Shown here one piece after another: positions 27,775 to 38,881 of a DNA stretch of 64,000 nt. The position numbers and the translations under genes were made by a program. Every line of letters starts with the position of its first letter. The stretch's first letter is position 1. A model generated the notes under the pieces. That model was not told the origin of the DNA, searched no databases, and saw nothing but the letters and a program-made list of their open reading frames with translations. Source of the stretch: Musa acuminata AAA Group (Eukaryota; Streptophyta; Magnoliopsida; Zingiberales; Musaceae); the NCBI RefSeq assembly GCF_036884655.1, contig NC_088357.1, forward strand, positions 45,719,501-45,783,500. Direction: 5' to 3'.

Positions 27775-28600
27775 CTAGCTTGTGCTTCCCAACCAAAAGG
27801 CAATTTATTTCAGTGCATGATGTCACATCATATAAATGCATGATGCCCAAGTGTGTGGATGACAGTGTCTTTGAAGAGTCGAGCCAACCTTTACCGACTT
27901 CATTCGAAGAAGAAGAAAGCCCAGTCAAAATGTACCGTCCAACTTCTTCTTGTGCTCCAAGCCAGGACTGAAATGATAATAGCTGAGCTGACTCACCTGT
28001 TTCAATTATTTTGTCTCGTAAATGTTTTTTGTGTCTTTTATTTGGAAGAAAAAACGTGTAGCCTCGTATATAAGAACAGATCCTCGTCGTTGATCACTCG
28101 ATCGACGGCGCAGAAGCCGGCCTCGAGGAATTTCTATGACGCCAGCGATCACCGCACTTTGTATAGTTATATTTTGTGCCACTCTCTTGTTTGGTACCCA
28201 GAAAAGTGATGAGGCGACACTTTCTGTCGTGGCTATTGTTGATGCCGAAGGCGAAGAAGACAGAAATAGCGACGATCGGCGGAAGGTGAGATGAAGCTTG
28301 GGCGTTACGGCTGTAGGTGGAATGAGTAATTGCAGCGGGAAAATAAAGGATATAAGATCCTTATAGTTTTATAATAGAAGAAATGAAAAGAAAGATGATT
28401 ATTACTTTGAAGGGATCAACCTCCTAGGATTTATAAAAGATTAGAATAATATTTCATAGATGATGAAAAGAAATAAATGTATCCATATTTATAGAGTTTC
28501 ACCTTTGAGTTCATTAAGATTTAAATTTTTAATAAAATAAATAAATATTAAATAAACCCCTATTCAACTTTTATCAGATAACAAAATTATAGAAAATAAA
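27775..28600. other. Intergenic module between GSTU E and F units, with promoter remnant
   Basis: It contains TGATGTCACATCA at about 27819 followed by TATAAATGCATGATGC, a block that recurs near 43466 and 48283 between other GSTU copies. The near-palindrome CGTTGATCACTCGATCGACG lies at 28088-28107. No gene is seen. From 28320 the sequence is AT-rich and unrelated to the other units. Confidence 0.55.
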
Positions 28601-29095
28601 AAGGATCCTAACATATGAGAAAAATAAAATGACACCACATCAACACAACACCATGTGATTGCCATATCAACACCACATAATTGCTACCTTAGCATCACAT
28701 GGCTACCACCTAAGTGTCACATGGTGGATTTGTGATCGATATCGTAATCCTACATATGGTTGGTATACACCTACCATGGGTCTACGTATGATCAACACAT
28801 GACCGACACCTTAGTAATTGCCCTTTGTAATTTGTATTGATCATTGGAAATAATGATCCAGTGAATCAACTATAAAAGGGCTTCCCATTTATGTTTTTAA
28901 GAATTTTTCCTTAATGCTATTTGAGTCATTCGTCGACTCCTTCAAATAAAAAACTAACTTTAAGTATCAGAAGAACCTAATTAAAAATACTTTCGATGTA
29001 ATTTTATAGGAATCAGTCTCTTCGAGGTTGATAGGATTTGATCTCTTCTGGAGTCGGATGGTTCTATACCCTCAGGTTCGTTGCACTCTCTAAAG
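28601..29095 (+). mobile_element. LTR-like dispersed repeat upstream of GSTU F
   Basis: It is similar to 45850-46320: both contain ACCATGTGATTG, CTACCTTAGCATCACATGGC, TTTGTATTGATCA and a TCTCTTCGAGGTTGATAGG-like tail. The phrase pattern is that of a plant LTR, but borders and target duplications could not be fixed. It holds no coding sequence. Confidence 0.5.
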
Positions 29096-29225
29096 AGAGA
29101 TATTTTGTGCCACTCTTTTGAGTCGTACCCTGGAAGCAACCCTTCATCTCGTTAAAGGAACGAGACGCACCCACTAGGACACACCAATCACGAGAAAGAT
29201 GAGTGAGTCGATGGTACCTTCACCG

Positions 29226-29513
29226 CGATCCTATAAAACACAAGTGAGAAAAAAATCGTGGTGGTAGTGGTCTGCGTAGCCCACATCGTCATATTCTGCT
29301 TCATCGCCCCTCAATTTAGAGAGTGAGAGAGCGGAGAGACAAAAAGAGAGCGATGAAGGCAGTGGTGCTGCTGGACTTCTGGGCGATCCTTTAAAAAGCA
29401 AGCGATAAAAAAATCGTGGTGGCAGTGGTCACCATGAGGCGCAAGCCACATCGTCATCTTCTGCTTCACTGCCACTCTATTTAGAGAGAGAAAGCAGAGA
29501 AAGAGAGACAAAG
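29226..29513 (+). repeat. Tandemly duplicated GSTU promoter with start-codon fragment
   Basis: Unit 1 (29226-29383) runs from CGATCCTATAAAA through a leader to ATG 29353 and 11 codons of GSTU exon 1. It then joins directly to unit 2 (from 29384, CGATCCTTTAAAA), which repeats the promoter up to the copia insertion at 29519. The truncated start makes a 13-codon frame, [13 protein letters not shown], ending at 29394. The same arrangement exists at about 46700-47022, upstream of gene H. Confidence 0.8.
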
Positions 29514-29518
29514 ATGGG

Positions 29519-30125
29519 TGTTGGGCTAACAGTCCATATTCAGCCCAATATGAGCTTTCTCAGCCCATATCTCACCCCCTCTTAATCTAACCCTAATTAA
29601 CATTAGGGGGGTATGGGTGGCTGTGTTTTAGAGGCAGAAAAAGGCCATAAATCGGATAGCAATGAGGGCAGCAATATCAGAGATCTTCGCAGTAGAAACG
29701 AGGAGAAGAAAAAGGCAGAAAAACAAGAGAAAGAAAGGGAAGAAAATAAGGATAATGCAGAGAGACTGTTCTCAATCATCTAGCAGTATTCTCATCTCAG
29801 GTTAGATCAAATCTACAGTAGACTCTTGCTGTGATTACTTGGGGAGGTTTTAGATATTGTGGACAGTGACGTGATTCTTATATCTCAGTTATTCTCTTGT
29901 GATTGTTGCTAGGGTTTAGGGCAAGAGATTGAGATTTGTATATTCATTATTCTCATAGTAGATTATCTCTAGTTTGCCCCATGGTTTTTACCCTTCATAT
30001 TGGAAGGGTTTTTCACGTATATCTTGATGTTCTATTTGATTGTGATTTCATTTAATTCCGCTGCATATCATAGCCTGCTAGTATTTGTTCATATATAAAA
30101 GTTATTTTCGCTTGATATCCCATCA
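29519..30125 (+). repeat. 5' LTR of outer copia
   Basis: 607 bp, TG...CA. It is rich in GAAAGAAAGG-type purine tracts and differs from the 3' LTR by many substitutions and small indels. Confidence 0.9.
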
Positions 30126-30127
30126 AC

Positions 30128-30139
30128 TAGTATCAGAGC
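30128..30139 (+). other. Primer-binding site of outer copia (mutated)
   Basis: TAGTATCAGAGC lies two bases after the LTR end. The expected site is TGGTATCAGAGC, so one base has changed. Confidence 0.8.
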
Positions 30140-30173
30140 AAGAGTTTTGGGGATTTAATTTTTGTATTTGAAT

Positions 30174-30883
30174 ATGGAGGCCAGTAATGTTTCTCACATA
30201 ATTAGTTTAAATGAAAACAATTGGATGATATGAAAACCAAGAATGAAAGATCTCTTGTATTATAAAGATTTGTATTGACCTTTGCAGGGGGATAGTGCAA
30301 AACCCACAACTAATGATGAGTGGAAGAGGTTAGATCGAAAAACAATTGGGTTTATTCGACAGTGGCTTGATAATAGTGCCTTTCACCATGTTTCTACTGA
30401 AATTTCTACATATTCTCTTTGAAAAAAGTTGGAAAGTCTCTATGAAAGAAAAACAGTTGGCAACAAAGCTTTTTTTATCAAAAAACTTATGAACCTAAAA
30501 TATAGAGAGGGTGCTTCTATTGTTGAGCATTTGAATAAAATACAAAGTATTACTAACCAGTTATCCTCTATGAAAATGTCTCTTGATGATGAGTTGCAAG
30601 CATTATTACTTCTCAGTTCATTACCAGAAAGTTGGGAGACACTAGTGATTTCCCTCAGTAATTCTACGCCAGATGGTGTTGTCACTATGAGTCAAGTAAC
30701 AAACTGTTTGTTAAATAAAGAGTTTAGAAGACTATGAGTCAAGTAACAAACAGTTGTTAAATAAGGAGTTGAGAAGACTATGAGTCAAGTAACAAACAGT
30801 TTGTTGAATAAGGAGTTGAGAAGAACGAGTTCAGCAATATCTCAGAATGATTCACAAGCACTTATCTCAGAGAATATATAAAG
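30174..30883 (+). pseudogene. 5' gag part of outer copia, broken
   Basis: Starts MEASNVSHII and is stopped by TGA 19 codons later (after NNWMI), then by further stops near 30420. The piece from 30429 reads LYERKTVGNKAFFIKKLMNL and LSSLPESWETLV, the standard copia gag core (UBN2-type). Its end contains three tandem copies of a 46-47-base unit (30684-30730, 30731-30776, 30777-30823), each starting ACTATGAGTCAAG. The reading is cut at 30883 by the inner copia. Confidence 0.85.
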
Positions 30884-32379
30884 CGCTAGTCATAAGTGCC
30901 CAGCAAGCCAATCACGTGAGTGATGGCACGTGTGACTTGATACAGAATCTTTTTTGCTTATTATATTTTTGGCGTATATCACTTTATAACTATTGCATAA
31001 ATGCATATGTATTGTGATGTCCTTGGATTTGTGCAATGGGAATCGGATCGTGATGAGATCACGATAATGAGATCGATTCACCTTTAAACACATATCCTAA
31101 ATAATCCCGGTCATAGGTTACTCGAGAGGGACATCGTGATAACCGGATAGACTGGTGTGCTGTATACCCGTCCATATGATGGATGCAGCTGGTCTCATAG
31201 CTGCTCGTGTAGGGACACTAGGGATACAGTACAGGTGCTCATTGGAGAATGAGTTCACTGATTGATCCGCTTACGGAATGCTGGATGGTTGATGATGCCT
31301 TATTGTCAGACAACGATTCCGTAGTCCTAGTGGTGTATCTGGTTCTTAGACTTGAGACACCAAGGATGTCCTGTATGAGTGCTCCACTCTTTGATACCAG
31401 ACTTATAGGTTTGACTGTTCCCAGATCTAGTACAGCTGGTCATTGGGAGTGGTAGTCGACCTTACGAGGGCTATTGAGTGTCGATAGAGGATCATCCACT
31501 TTCGGTATCATGAGAGGAATATCCCATGTGTTCTTGCTCAGACAAATCCCTGGCCAGGGTCATTCGGGTTGAGAGAGAAAGAGTTCTCCGGGAGAATCCG
31601 ATTAGAGCGAGACTCAAGTAGAAACCGTATGGGTCTGACAGCACCATGCTCGATATACGGTCTCTGGGATATTAGATGGATGAGGGACTATAGGTACATG
31701 GTAACTGAGGACAGACAGGTCCAATGGATTGGATTCCCCTGTATCGTTTGGGGACTACGGCGTAGTGGCCTAGTACTTCCGTAGTCGATGAGTCGAGTGA
31801 ATTATTACAGAGATAATAATTCACTGAGTTAGAAGGAGTTCTGACAGGTATGACTCACGGCCAGCTCGATATTGGGCCTAGAGGGTCACACACATATGGT
31901 AGGCATTGCGATGAGTAGAGGTTCGGATATGAGATATCCGACGGAGCCCTTGTCTTATTGGATGCAGATCCAATACCCACTAGGGAAAAGGACCCATTAG
32001 GGTTTTGACACGGGATCTCTATAAATAGGAGGGATTCACAGCCTCATAGGCTAGAGTCTTTGCTTGCCCTTCCTATTCTCCTCTCCCTCTCCACCTCAGA
32101 GTAGGCCTGGAGTTTTGAGGAGCGTCGTCGCAACCCTGCTGTGTGGATCACCGCTAGAGAGGAGGACGCTTGACCTCCTTCACCCTCTCCTGAGGATCTA
32201 CAAGGAAACAGGGATATACGATCTCCCTAGGTAACACAATCTCTATACGCAGTTTTGTGTTTTGCGGATTTTGCGTACCAATCTTCGCATGACGACGAAC
32301 ATCTTTTTGGGAATCGGGGATTTTTGTTTTCTTGTTCTTCCGCTGCGCATATGATGTCGCCCCCCATGATTTCCCAACA
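30884..32379 (+). repeat. 5' LTR of inner copia
   Basis: 1496 bp from CGCTAGTCATAAG to TTTCCCAACA. It contains a promoter-like CTCTATAAATAGGAGG near 32020. A diverged partial copy lies at 21926-22796. Confidence 0.88.
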
Positions 32380-32380
32380 G

Positions 32381-32393
32381 TGGTATCAGAGCC
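32381..32393 (+). other. Primer-binding site of inner copia
   Basis: TGGTATCAGAGCC lies one base after the LTR end and matches the initiator tRNA-Met 3' end. Confidence 0.9.
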
Positions 32394-32489
32394 AGGTTGT
32401 TCGTGCGAATGATTGGTTTTTGAACTGCGTGTGTTGTGTTTAGGAAGAATTTTGACGTCAAAATCGTTGACGCAAAAGCGAGGAAGGGC

Positions 32490-32965
32490 AGCAACAGTTG
32501 CTGCCCTCAATCTGCATGCCTGCAGCCAGCCGCAGCCGCAGCCAGGCAGCACAGCGCCGGCGCATGCGCAAGCGCTGTGCCTGCAGCAGCCGGCCGGCGG
32601 TCTGCTTGCAGCAGGCTTGCGGCCGGCGGGGCTGGGAGCCCGCTCGGTAGAAGCGCCTGCGGCCACTGAGCCCGCGGGCAGAGGCGCCGCGGGGCAGCAG
32701 CGCGGGCTGAGGCACCGCAGGGCAGCGGCGCCTGTGGCCGCTGCTCCCACGGGCAAAAACCCCGCAGGGGCGGCCGCCAGCGAGACAGCACCACCTACGG
32801 GCGCTGACTCGCGGGCAGAACCGCCCGCGAAGGCGGCGGCGCCCGCGGGGGCGCCCACCTGCAGCGGCAGCGACCCCAGCGGGCGTGCCACCTGCAGGCG
32901 AGGGCAGTGCCCTCGCCCTCGCCGCACAGGCCGCCGCCAGCAGGGTGGCGGCGGCGGCGGCGCAG
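32490..32965 (+). other. Very GC-rich segment in the inner copia leader
   Basis: About 470 bases of extreme GC and CpG content between the primer site and gag, with loose internal repeats of GCCCGCGGGC and GGCGGCGCC words. Open frames on both strands (for example 32413-33078 plus and 32154-33059 minus) are Ala/Pro/Gly/Arg-rich and follow from the composition. No protein family is recognised. Confidence 0.8.
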
Positions 32966-33764
32966 CAGCGAAAAGGGGAAAGGGTATTAGGGTTTTCTGC
33001 GCAAAAGACAGTTTTGCCCCTCGAAATTTGAGAAATTCCAGTTTCTGTCTTTTGTCCAAATTACGAAAATACCCTTAGGAATTGAGAAATTCCCTATATA
33101 TCCCTGATTTCAGAAAATATTAATTAATTAAAAGGTTTAGTTGATTATTATTTTTATTATCTAGTAGTCCTACATAATGACGATTATTTATACATGTGAT
33201 GTATGATGAGTGGACGGATGATCATGAACCGTGTGATGTGTGTACTTGTGATTATTATTATTGAGGTCTGCGAACCTCCATTATATTTCTCGTTTATTGT
33301 CGGGCCTGCGTGCCTATGATTAAGTTGTAATCACATGAGGAGGCGCAGCGGGAGCGTGGAAGCCATAGCGGGACCCACGAGACGGACGATCGTGATGCAT
33401 GAAGATGCATCAAGATGTCGACGGAACCAACGAGGACGAGATGGACGATCACAAGGCATGGAGATGCACCGTTGCACACATAGATCTTGATGTGAGTGAT
33501 TAGGCCTACTGGCTCGGGCCTAATCATATTAGGTTGTGGTCCATGATCATCTGGTGTGATTGCTTATACACATACTAGATATGTATATATATTTGCATGC
33601 GATGTAGATATATATTAAATATGTACATGTGTGACATGTCATAATAGGAGACCAAATCATAGAAACATCTCTCGATAATATTAAGTCGGTAAACGTGAGG
33701 CAATTAGATTGACCCACGTGGCCTTCCATCGTTATGAGTAGGAACCGAATCCCGGTGTAGGTTG

Positions 33765-34062
33765 AGTTGGTCGAGTCCCTCGAGACTCACCTATATCGCG
33801 ATTCGCTATCTTGCTTACGACATAGAGATGTCACCGGTGACCTGAGGGCATGATATGCTTGGTCGAGTCCCTCGAGGGTATATCATCAAATCAGACTCAT
33901 CTTGTAACGAAGGTGTTGACTTAACCGAGCATCATGGTTGGTCGAGTCCCTCGAGGCCATGGTGATTCGGAGGCCGAACAGGACGGGAATCACAAGGAGT
34001 TGTGATCGGCAAGAGTTGTCTACCTTTTAGGCTTAGTGTGATTGGTCGAGTCCCTCGAGGTT
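33765..34062 (+). repeat. Four spaced hairpin repeats in the inner copia leader
   Basis: The 16-base word GGTCGAGTCCCTCGAG occurs at about 33769, 33861, 33941 and 34042, always preceded by TT and once inside GAGTTGG. Each holds TCGAG-TCC-CTCGA, a perfect 5-bp stem with a 3-base loop. Spacing is 80-101 bases, and the sequence between copies is not repeated. Confidence 0.85.
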
Positions 34063-34255
34063 ACACTAAGACGCTGATTGGATCCTGATCCCCACTAGAA
34101 GTCTGCCGGAGACTTCCGTTTCACGTGCTGAGGGTGTCGCGTGACTCGTTAGTAAAATAGTGGGAGCATATTAAGATAGAAGTCCATATCTTGATAGTTT
34201 ATTTCTTGCAAAATCTGCATGTTATTCATTTTTGCTACATCTTTATTTTCAGAAA

Positions 34256-35488
34256 ATGTCGTTTTCAAATCCCTTACGTGGCATACTTGATGTCAACCGC
34301 CTCACTGGTCCAAATTATACGGATTGGCTCCGTAACTTGAGAATTGTTCTCACAGCGGAGAAAATCGTGTACGTCCTTGATACAGTGATGCCTACGCCCG
34401 AAGAAGGGGCAAGCGAGGATGAGATCGCTCGCTACGTGAAGTACATTGATGACTCCACTCTTGCTCAGTGCTATATGTTGGGCTCTATGACTCCAGAGTT
34501 ACAGAGACAACATGAAAAGATGGATGCCAGATCCATTCTCCTACATGTCCGTAAATTGTTTGAGGAACAGGGAAGGACTCAACGATATGAGATATCCAAG
34601 AGCCTTTTCCGCGCTAGGATGACTGAGGGGACACCGGTTCAGAACCATGTCCTAAAGATGATTGAGTGGATAGAGAAACTCATAGGTCTAGGAATGGTCC
34701 TAGAGGATAACTTGTGTGTGGACATTGTGCTTCAATCCCTACCAGATTCCTTTTCACAGTTCATAATGAATTTTAATATGAACAAGCTTGAGGTGACTCT
34801 CCCAAAGCTCCTCAATATGTTGAGGGAGGCAGAGAGTACTATTAAGAAAGAGAAGCCAGTTTTCTACACTGGTGAGACCAGAAAGAAAAGGAAAGCAGAA
34901 AGGTCCCTTAAGAAGGGAAAGGGTAAGGGCAAACAAGGTAAAGCAAAGGTTGCTAAGAAAGACCCAACAAAGGACAAAGGCCAGTGCTTCCACTGTGGTA
35001 AAGATGGGCACTGGAAGAGAAACTGCAAAGAGTACCTTGCAGAAAGGGCGAAACAAAAGCTTGATGAAGCTTCAGGTACATTTATGATCAGTCTCCATTT
35101 GTCAGAATCTTATGATAACACATGGGTATTGGATACCGGTAGTGCTTATCATATATGCAATTCGTTGCAGGTTCTGGCAAGACCTAGGAGACTTGAGAGA
35201 GGCGAGATGGACCTCAAGATGGGTAATGGAGCAAAAGTTGCTGTAGTAGCTGTTGGCGAGGTAGCCTTACATCTGCCTAGTGGAGCTTTTATTGCATTAG
35301 ATGCATGTTATTTTGTTCCTTCTATTATCAAAAACATTATCTCCATTTCATGTTTAACAGTTAGTGGATATAAATTTGTTTTTGAGAACAATGGTTGTTC
35401 AATATTATTAGATGATAAGATCATCATGAAAGGAACATTGCATAATGGTAGACACTACTCCACATATCATGAATGTAAATGTGTCTAA
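34256..35488 (+). pseudogene. Inner copia gag-protease, frameshifted into pol
   Basis: Starts [20 protein letters not shown], the usual gag N-terminus of this copia type; an upstream in-frame ATG at 34232 is not conserved-looking. The gag core is followed by a Lys-rich stretch, a CCHC knuckle [14 protein letters not shown] (34985-35026) and the protease motif [10 protein letters not shown] near 35130. The frame ends at 35488, overlapping by 44 bases the pol frame, which is one base over. In copia elements gag-pol is normally one frame, so a single-base indel near 35450 is the simplest reading. Confidence 0.85.
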
Positions 35489-38068
35489 GAGGAAACGAGA
35501 TGAGGTGAACAGTGCATACCTGTGGCATTGTAGGCTAGGTCACATCCATGAAAGAATGATTCAAAAGTTACTAAATGATGGATATCTAGATCCATTCGAC
35601 TATATGTCTTATGCAACTTGTGAGCCTTGCATTCCTGGAAAATTAACCAACTCTCCATTTAGTGGAATTGGAGAGAGAGCCACTGAGTTGTTGGAACTCA
35701 TACATAGTGATGTATGTGGACCCATGTCAACTCATGCCATTGGAGGTTACTCCTACTTCATTATATTTACTGATGATTTCTCAAGGTATGGATATGTGTA
35801 CTTAATGAAGTACAAGTCCGAGGCCTTTGAGAAATTCAGAGAGTATAAGAATGAGGTGGAGAACCAGACTGGAAAGAGTATCAAAACTCTTCGATCAGAT
35901 CGAGGAGGTGAGTACTTAAGTACAGAGTTTACTCAGTTCCTCAAGGACCATGGGATATTATCCCAATGGACACCTCCTTACACACCTCAGCTCAATGGTG
36001 TCTCTGAAAGGAGAAATCGTACGTTATTAGATATGGTACGGTCCATGATGAGTTTCGCTGACCTACCCATCTCATTCTGGGGATATGCCCTAGAAACCGC
36101 AGCTTACCTTCTGAACAGAGTTCCAACTAAGTCGGTGGTGTCTACACCATATGAGATATGGAAAGGGAAGAAGCCTGATCTTAAAGTAGTTAAGATTTGG
36201 GGCTGCTCTGCCCATGTTAAAAGACACAACCCCGATAAGTTAGAATCAAGGACAGGGCGATGTAAATTTGTGGGATACCCCAAGGAAACTTGTGGGTATT
36301 ACTTCTATCATCTCGAGGACCAAAAGGTCTTTGTAGCTAAGAGAGCAGTGTTCCTTGAGAAGGAACACATTCTTGACGGAGACAGTGGGAGAATGATAGA
36401 ATTGAGCGAGGTTGGAGAACCAAGCTCAAGCACCACTCTACAGCCCGAGTCTGTTCAGGTATCTAATACACAAGTTTCAACTTTACGCAGGTCTGATAGA
36501 GTATCCCATCCTCCTGAGAGATATGTGGGACATATTAGAGCAGAGGATGTAGAGGATATTAATCCTCAGACCTACGAGGAGGCTATTATGAGTATAGACT
36601 CCGGGAAGTGGAAAGAAGCCATGAATTCTGAGATGGATTCTATGTACTCCAATAAGGTTTGGAACCTAGTTGATGCACCCGAAGGTATTGTACCTATCGG
36701 TTGCAAGTGGATCTTTAAGAAAAAGATCGGAGTAGATGGAAAGGTAGAGACCTATAAAGCAAGGCTAGTGGCTAAGGGGTATCGTCAAAGGCAAGGTGTT
36801 GACTACGACGAAACTTTCTCACCCGTAGCAATGCTAAAATCCATCAGAATTCTATTGGCTATTGCAGCACACTATGATTATGAGATATGGCAGATGGATG
36901 TGAAAACCGCATTCCTCAACGGGAACCTGGAGGAGGAGGTGTATATGATGCAACCTGAGGGATTCGTGTCCAAGAACTGCCCAGATAAGGTGTGTAGGTT
37001 GCTTAGATCCATTTATGGACTAAAGCAAGCTTCCCGAAGTTGGAACATAAGATTTGATGAGGCAATCAGATCTTATGACTTCGTTAAGAACGAAGATGAG
37101 CCTTGTGTATACAGAAAGGTAAGTGGGAGCGCTATTAGCTTTTTGGTGTTATATGTGGATGACATCCTCATCATTGGGAATGACATAGGAATGCTATCCA
37201 CAATAAAGGCTTGGTTATCTAGACACTTCTCCATGAAGGACTTAGGAGAAGCATCTTATATCTTGGGGATTAGAATCTATAGAGATAGATCCAAAAGGAT
37301 GCTTGGCTTGTCCCAGTCCAGGTACATAGAAACCATTGTCAAAAGGTTTGGCATGGAAAATTCCAAAGGGCAAACATGAATATGATACCTTATGCCTCAG
37401 CAATAGGGTCTATCATGTATGCCATGCTATGTACTAGGCCTGATATAGCGCATGCTCTGAGTGTCACGAGCAGGTATCAGGCGGATCCAGGCTTGGAGCA
37501 CTGGAAAGCAGTAAAGTGTATCCTTAAGTACTTGAGAAGGACTAAGGATCTTTTACTGGTATATGGAGGTAATAGCCTTAAGGTTGAAGGCTTCACTGAC
37601 TCAAGTTTTCAGTCTGATGTCGATGATAGCAAGTCGAATTCAGGGTATGTGTACACCTTGAATGGAGGAGCAGTGTGCTGGAAGAGTTCCAAACAAAATA
37701 CCACTGCTGACTCGACCACAGAGGCGGAGTACATTGCTGCATTAGATGCAGCAAAGGAGGGAGTCTTGTTGAAGAAGTTCATCACAGATTTGGGAGTCGT
37801 GCCGGATAGTGAGGAGCCGATTTCCCTATATTGCGACAACAACGGGGCAATTGCTCAAGCGAAGGAACCTAGGTCTCATCAGAAATCTAAGCATGTTCTG
37901 AGGAGGTTCCACCTTATCAGAGAGATCGTGACCCGAGGAGATGTAGCAGTGGAAAGAGTTCCATCCGAAGATAACATTGCAGATCCACTAACAAAGCCAT
38001 TGTCTCAGATTGTCTTTGAGCGTCACAGGGGTCTGATGGGGATCAGACACATAGGTGATTGGCTTTAG
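35445..38068 (+). pseudogene. Inner copia integrase-RT-RNase H, with internal deletion
   Basis: The integrase has the zinc motif around HCRLGHIHERMI and CEPCIPGK and the catalytic triad contexts HSDVCGP, RSDRGGEY and NGVSERRNRT. RT has LVAKGYRQRQGVDYDETFSP and YVDDILIIGN (37150-37180). The frame stops at 37379 just after FGMENSKG; the next part resumes in another frame at 37376 with IPYASAIGSIMYAMLCTRPD. Roughly 20-25 codons normally present between these points are missing. RNase H (DSTTEAEYIAALDAA, YCDNNGAI) then runs intact to the stop at 38068, just before the polypurine tract. Nearly intact, but not autonomous. Confidence 0.88.
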
Positions 38069-38082
38069 GTCAAGTGGGAGAT

Positions 38083-38681
38083 TGCTAGTCATAAGTGCCC
38101 AGCAAGCCAATCACGTGAGTGATGGCACGTGTGACTTGATACAGAATCTTTTTTGCTTATTATATTTTTGGCGTATATCACTTTATAACTATTGCATAAA
38201 TGCATATGTATTGTGATGTCCTTGGATTTGTGCAATGGGAATCGGATCGTGATGAGATCACGATAATGAGATCGATTCACCTTTAAACACATATCCTAAA
38301 TAATCCCGGTCATAGGTTACTCGAGAGGGACATCGTGATAACCGGATAGACTGGTGTGCTGTATACCCGTCCATATGATGGATGCAGCTGGTCTCATAGC
38401 TGCTCGTGTAGGGACACTAGGGATACAGTACAGGTGCTCATTGGAGAATGAGTTCACTGATTGATCCGCTTACGGAATGCTGGATGGTTGATGATGCCTT
38501 ATTGTCAGACAACGATTCCGTAGTCCTAGTGGTGAATCTGGTTCTTAGACTTGAGACACCAAGGATGTCCTGTATGAGTGCTCCACTCTTTGATACCAGA
38601 CTTATAGGTTTGGCTGTTCTCAGATCTAGTACAGCTGGTCATTGGGAGTGGTAGTCGACCTTACGAGGGCTATTGAGTGTC
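38083..38681 (+). repeat. Truncated 3' LTR of inner copia
   Basis: Nearly identical to the first ~600 bases of the 5' LTR. It stops at GAGTGTC and switches to ACTATGAGTCAAG of the outer element, with the shared GTC at the join. Confidence 0.9.
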
Positions 38682-38881
38682 ACTATGAGTCAAGTAACAA
38701 ACTGTTTGTTAAATAAAGAGTTTAGAAGACTATGAGTCAAGTAACAAACAGTTGTTAAATAAGGAGTTGAGAAGACTATGAGTCAAGTAACAAACAGTTT
38801 GTTGAATAAGGAGTTGAGAAGAACGAGTTCAGCAATATCTCAGAATGATTCACAAGCACTTATCTCAGAGAATATATAAAG
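38682..38881 (+). repeat. 200-bp second copy of outer copia flank
   Basis: It repeats 30684-30883 essentially exactly, including the three tandem 46-47-base units, and then continues into the rest of the outer gag (GTCAAAGTCTAG). Confidence 0.95.

Larger units (their letters stand above)
30884..38681 (+). mobile_element. Inner (nested) copia retrotransposon
   Basis: The 5' LTR is 30884-32379 (about 1.5 kb). The primer site TGGTATCAGAGCC is at 32381-32393. A long leader precedes gag at 34256. The polypurine tract AAGTGGGAGA is at 38072-38081, and a truncated 3' LTR runs 38083-38681. The shared ~600 bases of the LTRs differ at only a handful of positions, so the insertion is recent. The 5' LTR starts CG where the 3' LTR has TG. 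The 3' LTR lacks its last ~900 bases and ends in a second copy of the outer element's 200-bp flank. No clean 5-bp target duplication remains. Confidence 0.9.

Noticed and set aside
32154..33078. Large overlapping frames (301 and 221 codons) in the GC-rich leader of the inner copia
   Set aside because: Composition is Ala/Pro/Gly/Arg as expected from very high GC with few stops; both strands are open and no domain is visible.
34232..34255. Earlier ATG for the inner copia gag
   Set aside because: The eight extra residues (MLHLYFQK) are not part of the conserved gag start [12 protein letters not shown].
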